Assembly: GCF_000787575.1 (NCBI RefSeq)
Contig: NW_012236532.1
Span: 932,612-996,611, forward strand
DNA length: 64,000 nt
Direction: 5' to 3'
From: Acytostelium subglobosum LB1
Lineage: Eukaryota; Evosea; Eumycetozoa; Acytosteliales; Acytosteliaceae
Positions 1 to 9,900 of this stretch are shown piece after piece (position 1 is the first letter of the stretch; every line of letters starts with the position of its first letter). The translations under genes and the position numbers were made by a program. The notes under the pieces were generated by a model. It was not told where the DNA came from and did not search any database. It saw only the letters and a program-made list of their open reading frames with translations.

Positions 1-633
1 TGGCTGTGGACATGGTCATGGACATCGTGGTGGACATTGACATAGTCTTGACAACTGATGGTGCCAAGATGACGTTGACGATGACTATGTCGATGTCCAT
101 ATGACGATGTCCAGTGTCTATTGTTGTGGCTCGCTGTCAGCACTTCATCAATACGTAGTTGACATAATCACTGACTTGATTGATGACGCCAACAAACAGT
201 GGTTGCCGTCGTCAAGGTCATGGTCATGGTCATTGTTGGGTTGATGTGACTGTCCATGAACTCGTTGATGTTGACCTTGAGCTGTTTGTTGCATTCATGT
301 CTGAAGCTTGTTACTGCGAGTACTGATGTGTATTTGTTGAAGTTGGTTCATATGATTTGATGAGATAGATAGACGTTGTGACAGACAGGTTGACACATCT
401 CTATTATTTGTAGATGTGGCAACCTTCGCGCAAATGAAATGAGTGAATGATTGAGGTTGGGCTACCCAAGGTGCCTCGGCGACTTCTCCACCAACATTTC
501 ATTGTTGATCTCGGGAGCGAGAATGAATGAATGAATGAGGGAAGGTAAACAAGCATGCTCTCTTTAGTTAATACATGTCTTGGGACAAGCAATCAATCAG
601 TATGTCCAATTGTAATAATCAATATCAAAGAAG
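1..633. other. Intergenic, simple-sequence rich
   Basis: The first 300 bases are imperfect GAT/TTG/GTC periodic sequence. A minus-strand frame is open from about 135 to the left edge, but it is only an alternation of Met, Ser, Thr, Val and Asp codons produced by the repeat, and no splice sites or family support it. The remainder holds AATGAATG runs and the 5' flank of the next gene. I see no RNA gene here. Confidence 0.5.
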
Positions 634-1882
634 ATGAAGTTATCACTCATCATTCAACTGTGCATGATATTGTCATGCCTCGCTATCCTCTGTGATCCAG
701 CTATTGCTGTAAGTACCTGTATAATGAGTGATAGATAGATTGATTGATTGATAGATTGATTGACTCTCTATTTATGATGTATAGGATGCGCCAAGTATAT
801 TCAGTTACTTTGCCATTGAATGGGGATCGCCCAACACTTACTACTATGCCAGACACAACCTTACGAGTGGAGAGGACTTGTTGACACAACAGTTCCAGAG
901 TTGGAATGAAATCAACCCATTGCATCCCAGTGTTGCCAACACAGACGTTGTCCAATACTTTAGCTCAACAAATGATGTATCCAACTTCCCCGTCGTCTGC
1001 TCCTATAATATCAAGGTACGTTTATGTAGTTGTCATTCATTCATTCATTGATGGTTGTTGGTTGCTAATTTCCTCCTCGTCATATTAATCAGAGCAACAG
1101 CGTCACGCAGGACCTCATTGGTACTGGCTTCAACTATGGATATGGCTATGAGCCTCTGTCTCAACTTCGCTTGGTTGGCACTGACAATGTGATGTATGGC
1201 ATGGGACAAGACCAGAACACCAACCTGGCCATGCTGAAATATGACTTCAAAGAGCAGACTCTGTAAGTTAGATGGACGGGACGTAGATGATGATGATGGC
1301 TACGTAGTGGATGATCCTGACCACCCGCCTCCATCCCAATGCAGCCAGTTTTATCCATTGCCCACCAAGATGATCAGCTATCTCTTTCAGTGTTACATGG
1401 ATGCACCAAGCAACATCTTTTATGTCCTGTTTGTAAAGGGCCAGACCTTCAACATCTGGCTCATGAATGGCATTGATGGTACAACGATCTCGTCACACGT
1501 CATCACGGTGGCCGAGCCACTCCAGACCTACGACGAGTCAGGTGTGGTATACCTCTCCGTCTACCAGAACAAGGCATACGTCGGCCTTGGCAACCTTGAC
1601 TACGTGGCGGCATCCCAACAGTACCTGTTCGAGGTTGACCTCACGGCCAATACTGCAAAGGTCATCTTTGTCCAGCCCAACTTCTTCGTGCAGTCGAGCG
1701 ATACAGGAGGCTTTCTGCTCGACCCTATCAATGGATACATGTTGGCCGTGCTCACCAACCAGCCCAATGTAAAGGACAGTGCATATTTCTGGATGATCAA
1801 TCTGCAGACAAAGGGCGCCGTGCAATACCCCAATCCATACCCAATGCCAGGCGAGACCCATTGTATATATTATCTTGAATAA
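634..1882 (+). CDS. Secreted hypothetical protein, 337 aa
   Basis: Four exons join in frame: 634-708, 785-1015, 1093-1262 and 1345-1882, with GTAAGT/GTACGT donors and CAG/TAG acceptors. Residues 1-25 (MKLSLIIQLCMILSCL...) are a clear signal peptide, and the first intron falls exactly at its end. The mature part is rich in aromatic beta-strand-like segments (YVGLGNLDYV, YLFEVDL, YFWMINL) and has few cysteines, which would suit an extracellular beta-propeller-type fold, but I recognise no family. The start is the first ATG after AT-rich leader, and AATAAT/AATAAA signals follow the stop. A damaged copy of the exon 3/intron 3/exon 4 region lies at 45.4-45.9 kb on the other strand, so this is the intact parent or a close paralogue of it. 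Function unknown. Confidence 0.85.
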
Positions 1883-2214
1883 TAATAATAAACATCTAAT
1901 CCTATTACACACCTCCAAAGTTGATTGATTGAATGACTAAAGTAAATTTGAACTGGATTGAGTGATGGATGACAAATTAGGTAAACGATACCATATTTGG
2001 TAACATCACCTTATTAAGTATCATTGTCCTTTTAAAGAAAACAACAATCCATCATTTATTGATTGATTAGTAATGTTTACATTGTCGACCTACAAGTATA
2101 AATAGTATGGTCATCCATTCATTCCATTCATCAAACAAACAAAGAACAATAATTATACTTCCAATACTTATCCAATACTTTATCCAATACTTACAATCAA
2201 TCAATCAATCCAAT
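1883..2214. other. Intergenic spacer
   Basis: AT-rich spacer between two co-directional genes. It contains polyadenylation-like AATAATAATAATAAA right after the first stop and a TATA-like ACAAGTATAAATAG near 2093, about 120 bases before the next ATG. Nothing else seen. Confidence 0.5.
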
Positions 2215-2506
2215 ATGACTCTCATTGGTATGTACTATGGATCATTGGAATCCATCCATCCGTCTATTCGTACTTACATGATATCATTCATTGACTTTAG
2301 CCAACTTGAAGAACATGGTCCAACCTTTGGCTGCCTTCCAACATGCTCAGTCCTTTGCTTCGTACCAGGGTGCGTCGTCTCTCCAGTCCAACAACGACGT
2401 AGAGTGTTGCCGTCGCCGAAGAAGAGTGAACATCAACATCTTTGTTGGAGGTGGCAATTCCTGTGTTGGATGTGGTGGTTTCGATGGCTTCGATGGCTTT
2501 GACTGA
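2215..2506 (+). CDS. Small Cys/Gly-rich protein, 72 aa
   Basis: Two exons, 2215-2227 and 2301-2506 (donor GTATGT, acceptor TTTAG), encode a 72-residue protein starting MTLIANLKNM. The N-terminal half is Gln/Ser/Ala-rich. The C-terminal half has a CC pair, five consecutive arginines, a GGGNSCVGCGG segment and a terminal triple GFD repeat. The 'MTL' start, the intron after four codons and the Gly/Cys tail resemble the many small hssA/2C-type dictyostelid proteins, but sequence likeness is weak. No signal peptide or membrane segment is present. A TATA-like element about 120 bases upstream supports expression. Function unknown; the short first exon makes the model less certain than larger genes. 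Confidence 0.6.
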
Positions 2507-3392
2507 GTACCATCCATCACACTCTTGATCTATCAATCATCCAATCATCAACCAATAAACTACAACATATAGATTTATATGTTGTCAACACCAATCATGA
2601 TTATTATGTGTTAGTTGTTATAAAAGAAAGTGAATGAATAAAGATACAATCAAGATCAGGACTCATCTTTATTCATTCATTCATTCATTCATTCATCAAC
2701 AACACACACACACACACATACACACAACACTTTTGAACTTACACCCACACTTGGACACAGATGGTAATGTGGTGATGACAAATGTAGAACACACCACTAC
2801 ATAGACAGACAACACAACCCACACCACAGCCAACACAGAAGTTGAATGGACAACGGAAAACTAGAAGTCTGTAGATCTATAACTTAAGTAGTTTCCTTCC
2901 CACTAAAGAGTGTGGGTTGGTTAACCAACTAACCCCAAGACAATCCTGTGCTCGCTACCCTTCGCTACTCATTGTAGACCGAGCCACTGGACTCAATACC
3001 AGGTTTGGTCCTTAGCACCATGTTGAACAACACACTCACTCTCAGTTGACCTTTCGTTTACCGTTCGCGCTTCCAATAACTTCTTTAAACTGGACCAAGA
3101 GATCCTTCTAACTTGGGTGAGTTCTCTTTCTCTCTCAACAGACTAATTCAATGGTGTCTACACAACAGAACTTTGGTCGGTCTACCTTTACCAAGTCAAG
3201 TACTTCGAAGAAACACTATTGCAATTGACATTGGAAAGAGACAGAGACATAGAGTGACATAGAGAGAATACATATACATAGAAGATATTAATATTTATAC
3301 TATTTCATTCATATTATTTAAACAATTGATAAATATAGTTGTTCTCTGGACTATTAAAAAGAGAGATAGAGGATAGGATTGAATACAACAAG
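2507..3392. other. Intergenic spacer
   Basis: Contains ATTCATTC and ACACAC microsatellites just after the upstream gene, then about 500 bases of unique non-coding sequence with no frame longer than a few dozen codons. I found no tRNA arms or transposon ends. Confidence 0.5.
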
Positions 3393-5185
3393 ATGAATGT
3401 AAAGAGCAGGTATGTTAATTAATAAATGATAGGATTCCAAGAATATAGAGTTCCAACAAGTGTTGTGTCTAACATTGAATGATACTTATTAGGTTCCTTC
3501 GGATTATAAAGAAGTGTAATATATTCAAGAAGTCCTCGTCTAGCAAGATGAATAGCAACAACAAGGGAAAGGAATTGGAGGAGGTTGATGTTTCCAACTC
3601 AATCACATTACCCTATGAGGTTATATTACATATATTCAAGTTCTTGGATTGTAAGTATTACCAATACACAATACTTTGGAATATTCCTATTAACAAACAA
3701 AATAATAATTATTTTTATTATTAGTACATGATATATGTAAACTTAGATTGGTCTCTAAGACTATGTTGAAGATATCATCCGAGTATTCGATATGGAAGAA
3801 GTTCATGATCCATTTGAAGACCTACAACAAACCACCTCCAAGAGTATGTCACACAGCTGTCGTACACAAGAATCACATGTACATCTATGGTGGACATCTT
3901 CCAGACAGTCACAACTTTATCAAAGATGTCAAGAGTGATCTACAAGAGTTCAACTTTGGTAAGTCACAAGAATTAATGAATCAAAGGATATATCATAACT
4001 AATATTAATATTAATATTATATATTTTAGATCGCAGGAAATGGACAAAGAAGTCTACGAAGGGTCTGGCTTTGCCAGAGAGGACTGAACATTGTGCTGTA
4101 GTGTACAGGGACTCAATGTATATATTTGGTGGATATTCGGTGGCTCATACATACTATGATGTGGCATTGTACAGAGTGAACTTGGAGACATTTGAAGTGA
4201 CTTCAATAGCTGGCAAGGGACAACTACCACCTGGAAGGTCTGCACACAGTGCCGTCGTATGGAAGGACTACATGTATATATTTGGTGGATGGAATGGAAG
4301 TGATTCAAACAACTCATTCTATCGATTCAATTTCTGTAAGTATTGACAGGACTGGAGTGGACTGATCAATTACTAACATGTCAGTACTTAGTGAGCGAAG
4401 AATGGTCTGAGGTGCCAGCAACGGGCACACCTCCACCGCGAATAAGGTCACACTCTTGTGTTCAACATGATGACTTTATGTATGTTGTTGGAGGTTATGG
4501 ACCGGACGGTCACACACCTTACCCTTTCAGCTATGACTTGATCAACGATGTGTGGACGCCGTTGATCGATGGCAAGTCTGGTCCGTGTGCCAGGTCTAGG
4601 ATGAGATCGATCGTCTTTGGTAACAGTCTATGGTGCTTGGGTGGATGGGATCGTACGCGATACTACAACGATCTCTGGCGATTCAGTTTCGAGTCGAGGA
4701 CGTGGACCAAGATGGACATTGACTTTGATCTCACAGGCATTGGACAGTACTCAATGGTGCTGCATAACAATCAACTTTACATGTATGGAGGATACAATCC
4801 AGAGTGTTCATCGCCTCAGACCGATATATACACTTACATCGTTGGCAATCCTGGTCTTGCCGATGCCGAGGTCATGGCATTGGAGAAGATATACGACGAG
4901 GAGACTTCGTTGTCATCGTCGTCAGAGGAGTATACACTCACCTCTTCATTATCAAGGAGCAAGATGCGTTGTTCGCTTGAGACTGGCAGCACTTCATCAT
5001 CTTTCAGTTCATCCTCCTCTTCCTCATCTTCTTCTTCATCATCCAAAGGTAGTGAAGCAGACAGTGCTGCCTCTACTACTCCTATAGTATCAATGGACAT
5101 TGATGGGCCTGACAAGGTTGATGTTATTGATCTGCCACGTTCCAGGGGTAGTAGTAGTAGTGGTGTCGGAGTGCCATCCAACTAG
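3393..5185 (+). CDS. F-box and kelch-repeat protein, 502 aa
   Basis: Five exons: 3393-3409, 3493-3650, 3725-3958, 4030-4335, 4392-5185, all GT-AG and all phase-consistent. Residues around 43-95 form an F-box (LPYEVILHIFKFLD...LRLVSKTM), the Skp1-binding motif of SCF ubiquitin ligases. They are followed by at least five kelch blades, seen as repeats of R-x-x-H-x-x-V plus MYI(F/Y)GG and W (MYIYGGH, MYIFGGY, MYIFGGW, MYVVGGY, LWCLGGW, LYMYGGY). The kelch propeller should be the substrate-binding part of an SCF complex. The last 110 residues are a low-complexity Ser-rich tail with two acidic patches. Domain assignment is secure; substrate unknown. The first exon encodes only five full codons and is the least certain part. 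Confidence 0.85.
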
Positions 5186-5676
5186 AGTGTCAATGTAATT
5201 CATTGTCATAATAAACACATCCTATTTATTCATTGCAAGTGTGTGATGAGATTTAAGTGTGTGTATTAATATCTGTTGAGTGGGGTGAGGGCACCTTGAT
5301 TGATCACTGATTTAAACACAACTATTCTAACCGCCAATCACACACATTCCTTGATGTAGAAATTTCAGATAATATAAATATTAATAATTATAAAATAAAA
5401 CTGTTGTTTGAATGATTGAATGAATGAATGAATGAATGATGTTGATCAAAAGTGTCATCTTTATCACATTTCCCTCTCCATCTCATATATATATACATAT
5501 AACATATATTATTATATTACTTACTTAAAGATTATTTATCAGGTAATTATTAGATCGATAGATCCAACAAACAACACATCTTGATCTTGATCAAATCACT
5601 CACACCTTCAATCAATCAAACACACATATTCAATCAATCAATCAATCAAATATAGTTATAACAAAACACACAAAGC
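5186..5676. other. Intergenic spacer
   Basis: Simple AT-rich sequence with AATGAATG and ATATATAC runs, then TCAATCAATCAA repeats immediately before the next ATG. No gene seen. Confidence 0.5.
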
Positions 5677-6717
5677 ATGTCAACACAGGAAGAGATTGAA
5701 GCCCGTGAGGCACAACGTTTGAGCCGTGCTCTGTCTGGAAGAACTGCAGAGAATAGAATGAAGACTGCTGGCAATCAGCCAGGCTCAAGAATGTCATGGG
5801 CACCAGTCCAGACAAAGGTTGCCCCAACCACACCAGTCAACTTCACTGGAGTCAAAGACAACTCACAGGGTGGCGTCGTCACCGACTCACCATACGCCAA
5901 CGTCGCCAACATCTCCTACTCAGAGGAGAAGCTTCGTCAGGAGCAAGCCCGTCTCAAGAAGTGGGGCCTTGAAATCGATCAACAGCAGCAACAGCAACAG
6001 CAGCATGAGACAGTGGATTCGAGCGAGACTACCCCATCGTTGGAGTCGTCGACACCAGTTGAGGAGCAGATCCGCGTCGAGGAGCGTCGTCTGTCAAAGA
6101 TGGGACTGAGCTCAAGCAACTTGATTGAGGACTACGTGTCACCAGCACCAAAGCCCGCTGTTGTCGACTCCCCTGTCGACAACACCTCGATCGTCACCAA
6201 CATTGATGGCGTCACCAACGAGGAGAAAGTGCGTCAGGAGCAGAAGAGATTGGAGCGCTGGGGCCTCAAGATTGGCGGAACTACCACCACTCCAACGACC
6301 ACCACCGCCCCAGTGGTCGCTGCACCAGCACACACTCCAGCACCAGCCACCAGCTCGCCATTCGTTGGCTCGGACGCCAAGTCCGTCGCCACACAATACG
6401 GCCTAGACCTCAAGACCGTCGTTCTGCCATTCTTGGACCGCATCGTTGCCGCTGCCAAGGCAGTCAAGTTGGTGCTCCACAAGAAGTCGACCAACTACGA
6501 CGTTGCCAACGCCGTCCTCCTCGACCTGGTCCAGGAGTCGACCTCCTTCGCGCTCAACCTCACTGGCGACCTGCCAATCTCACATGACATCTCACAGGCC
6601 GTCGGCAAGCTTGCAGGCCTTGTCAACGAGTCCATCAAGGGTGAGCCCAGCATCAAGCTCTACGAGGACATCCAGACCACACTCGGTCTCCTCTATCTTG
6701 GAGTCACTGCCAACTAA
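5677..6717 (+). CDS. Hypothetical protein with EExxRxExxRLxxxGL repeats, 346 aa
   Basis: Single uninterrupted frame with strong coding bias. It carries three clear copies of one charged helical motif: residues 83-100 (EEKLRQEQARLKKWGLEI), 129-144 (EEQIRVEERRLSKMGL) and 182-199 (EEKVRQEQKRLERWGLKI). The N-terminus (EEIEAREAQRLSRAL, residues 5-19) looks like a degenerate fourth. Repeats are separated by low-complexity linkers (a Gln8 run, then Thr/Pro/Ala). Residues 228-346 form a compact, probably all-alpha C-terminal domain without low complexity. There is no signal peptide or membrane helix, so it is likely cytosolic. The periodic short motif suggests multivalent binding of one partner; I do not recognise the family. 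It converges on the gene at 6941 with 223 bases between stops. Confidence 0.8.
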   Translation: MSTQEEIEAREAQRLSRALSGRTAENRMKTAGNQPGSRMSWAPVQTKVAPTTPVNFTGVKDNSQGGVVTDSPYANVANISYSEEKLRQEQARLKKWGLEIDQQQQQQQQHETVDSSETTPSLESSTPVEEQIRVEERRLSKMGLSSSNLIEDYVSPAPKPAVVDSPVDNTSIVTNIDGVTNEEKVRQEQKRLERWGLKIGGTTTTPTTTTAPVVAAPAHTPAPATSSPFVGSDAKSVATQYGLDLKTVVLPFLDRIVAAAKAVKLVLHKKSTNYDVANAVLLDLVQESTSFALNLTGDLPISHDISQAVGKLAGLVNESIKGEPSIKLYEDIQTTLGLLYLGVTAN

Positions 6718-6940
6718 ACAATCCGTGTTCCCACAACAAAAGCAAGCAATCAATGGCCGGCCGATCTACGTGTCCACGTCCCAACTCTGTCCATATCATT
6801 ATCCACTCATTCTATCTCCCATCCTCCATTGCACATCGCCATATTTATTGGGCATCCCCATATCCCATCATCCCATCCAATCCACTCACTGATCACTCAC
6901 ATCCCTCCTGGTAAATAAACATATAGTAACATGATAACCT

Positions 6941-9900
6941 TTATTCTTTGTTCTCGATGGCACCCTCTGGCGATGATGGTCCTTCGGTTGAATGTACACT
7001 TGGTTGTTCCTCTTGTTGGTGTGGCTGTGTTTGAGTTTGTTCCTCGGTCTCTGGCTGTGTCTGGGTCGGCTGAGAAACTGGTGCTTGCTCGACGACCTCA
7101 ACATTGGCCACCACCACTGGCGACTGAGTCTGTTGTTGATGTTGTTTGATACAATCCTTAGATAATAAATAAGGTGAGAACGCTTGGATGAGTTGGTCTT
7201 TGACAGTGCTCGAAGTCTGTTCGGTGAATGTGAGCGACATGATCTTGATGTCGAGCGAGGTGATAGCCTTGCAGCTGGCATCCAAGGCCAGCTCCAGAGA
7301 CCATTCAAACTCAAACATGTCCTTGGGGTCCTCCGAGCGCGACTTTTGCTTCTTGGCATTGCGCACGAGGATCGTGCCCGGCTGCTCGACGCTGCGCTCC
7401 ACGCTGATGCGCCATGAGCCCTGTGAATCCATGAACTGCAGGTTCTTGGCAATGTTGAGCGTCAGCTCGATGACGGCGGGCGCAATGATGGCCTGGTTGC
7501 AACACTTGAGCACCTGAACCACCTTGCTCTCGGCGCCGACGATCTCCTCGAGATATGTGATGAGGTCGCGCTTCAGGTCCGAGTCGACGGGCGTGATGAA
7601 TGGGATGTACTTCTCAAAGCCGCCATCCAGGCGCTCGAGCTGGTCGGCCAGCGCCGTGCCCTCGGGAACGTCAGCGTCGGTCAACAACATGCGTGCCATC
7701 GATTGGACAACGCCGTGGATATCAGTGATCTTGTTGCCAGTGTTGACAGGTTGACCACCCACAGTGAAGAAGCACGCCAGACGCGGCAGGTCGATGCCGA
7801 TCGATGTCTGGCCCAATGGCTTGGCGAAAGTCTTGGTGATGTTCTCGCGCCATGATGTGGCGGCCACGTCCTTGGTGGGAGTGAAGCGCTTGTTCTTGGC
7901 TTGAGGAGGGGGCTCGACCTTGAGCGACCACTCGGCCAGGTCGTCTAGCGAGGGGGAGTTGAGCTCCTGGAACTGGGCCAGCAACTTGGGAGACTGCTTG
8001 ATCGTGTAGGCACGCTGCTGCAGCTTCTGGATGTCCACTACGATGCTGAATGTCTGGCGCAGCTTGTCGGCATTGATGTTTTCGCCGTTCACCTTTGTGG
8101 GTACGGCCGCGTTGAACTGCTGCAGCAAAGTGCGCAGCGTGGCAAAGTGTGGGATGATAGGTGTCGAGGTGGATACGCATATCTGATTGAATGTGTTGCC
8201 ATTGGGCTTGAGCCACATGGCCAGCGAGTTGCCAAGGTTGTTGAGCTTGTTGATGGTCTCGCGTGGCACTGCCTCCCATGTCTCGGCCAAACGCTTGACG
8301 TGATGGTTGTTGAGTGCGTTCCAGATGCCAATGGCCGTGTTGAAGTTGCACAGCTCCTTGCAGTAGAGTGCGATCTCCACCATAAAGTTGATGACTGAGA
8401 CGCGCTGGGTCTTGTCCAGCTCCTGCAGGATCTCGCCCATAGCCCACTGTGCCCATGTCTGCGAGCGTTTGAGAGAGTTAGACAGCTGTGGGCTGAGCAG
8501 TGGGTCGACCGTGCCCTGGATCATGCGCACCCAGTCACTGGCGCGGATGTTGCTGAACAGCTGGTATTCGGCCAGGGTGGCTTGCTCGGCCATCTCCATG
8601 GCCAACAGCGAGCGGTCCTTGGCCGCTGCCTCGTTCGTGAGCATGATCTCCGTCAGTGTGCTGCGCTTGCCGCCCGCGCCATGCTTGGGCTTCTTGAGGA
8701 TGTCAGCAAACGTGAAGCGGTGCGAAAGACGTGAGCTGAGTGAAGCCTCCATATGTGGGAAGCCCTTGAGTATCTTCTGTGACAGCTTCTTATCCTCACG
8801 CAACTCGCGGTAACAGTAGTCGACCCACAACTTGATGGCCTCAGAGATCTTGACCAGCTTCTTGGATACGCGCTTGGGTGGCTGAGGCGAATCAGCGCCA
8901 GCGCCCGTGGCCAGACTGGCAACGTGTTTGTAAAGTGCGGCCAGCTTCTCAACAAGGTCGTTGGGGGTGATGTATAGGTTGTGCGTCATGAGGAAGATGA
9001 GAGTGAAGTGCTCCTCGCAGTGAGCGTAGTAGGGGTCGGTGGCCTTGTCCAGAAGTTGGTCAACGCTGGCCTCGCGGATGATCATGTTGCCCTCGGCACC
9101 CTTGACCAGCACCAGGTCGGTGGCGGTCGACTCTGCAAAGAGGAACTCGTGGTTCTCGATGACCAGCTTCAGGGTCTCCTCGCGCAGTGCCAACTGTGCG
9201 TTGGCAAGCTTGGGATCGGCTGAGCGAAGGAAAGCTGGGCCGAATGTAGTGGCCAGGATTGCGATGGTGGCGGCCGCGTTGGCCGACTTGTCCACATACT
9301 TTTGTCGGAGGAACGCAACGAACAACTGCAAAAGGCTGCGACGCAGGTGTGATAGTGTCCAGATGAGCGCGCGAAGCTCGTTTAACTTGATGTCGATGCG
9401 CGACAATTCGTGTAGCTCGAGCAGATCTGTGTAGAACTTGGTGTTGAACAGTGGCTGGGGCAGCTCTGTAAAGAAGATGCGCAGGAGGCCACCCACAATG
9501 CGCGAGCTGGCCATCTTGGAGAAGTCGATCGGCTCGACGTCGGCCAGTGCGCGCAGGCTCTTGACCTTGGTCTCCTGATGCGAGTCCTGGAAGACAAAGG
9601 CCACATCGATGTTCTCCGAGTTGGAGAGGTAGTCAATGGCTGATGTGATGAAGCTAGGTAGCGCGCCATCGTTGGCAGCGACTTGTTTGGAGAGACCAAT
9701 ACCAAAGACCTCTGTTGTTTGTTGGATCATTGGGGAGGTGATGGTTAGCAAGGTGTTGTGATGTTGAGAGAGTGATCGCGTGAACTTACTTGGGATTGGC
9801 TGGCGCACCTTGGCCACAGGCTTGGACTTGAGGTCAGTGAGACTCATACTGCGCTTGATCTTCTTGCCCTTGCTCGATCCGCCAATGCTGTGCTTCTTCT

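Noticed and set aside
404-592. Minus-strand 62-codon frame
   Set aside because: Opens with a non-ATG codon and consists of microsatellite-derived residues.
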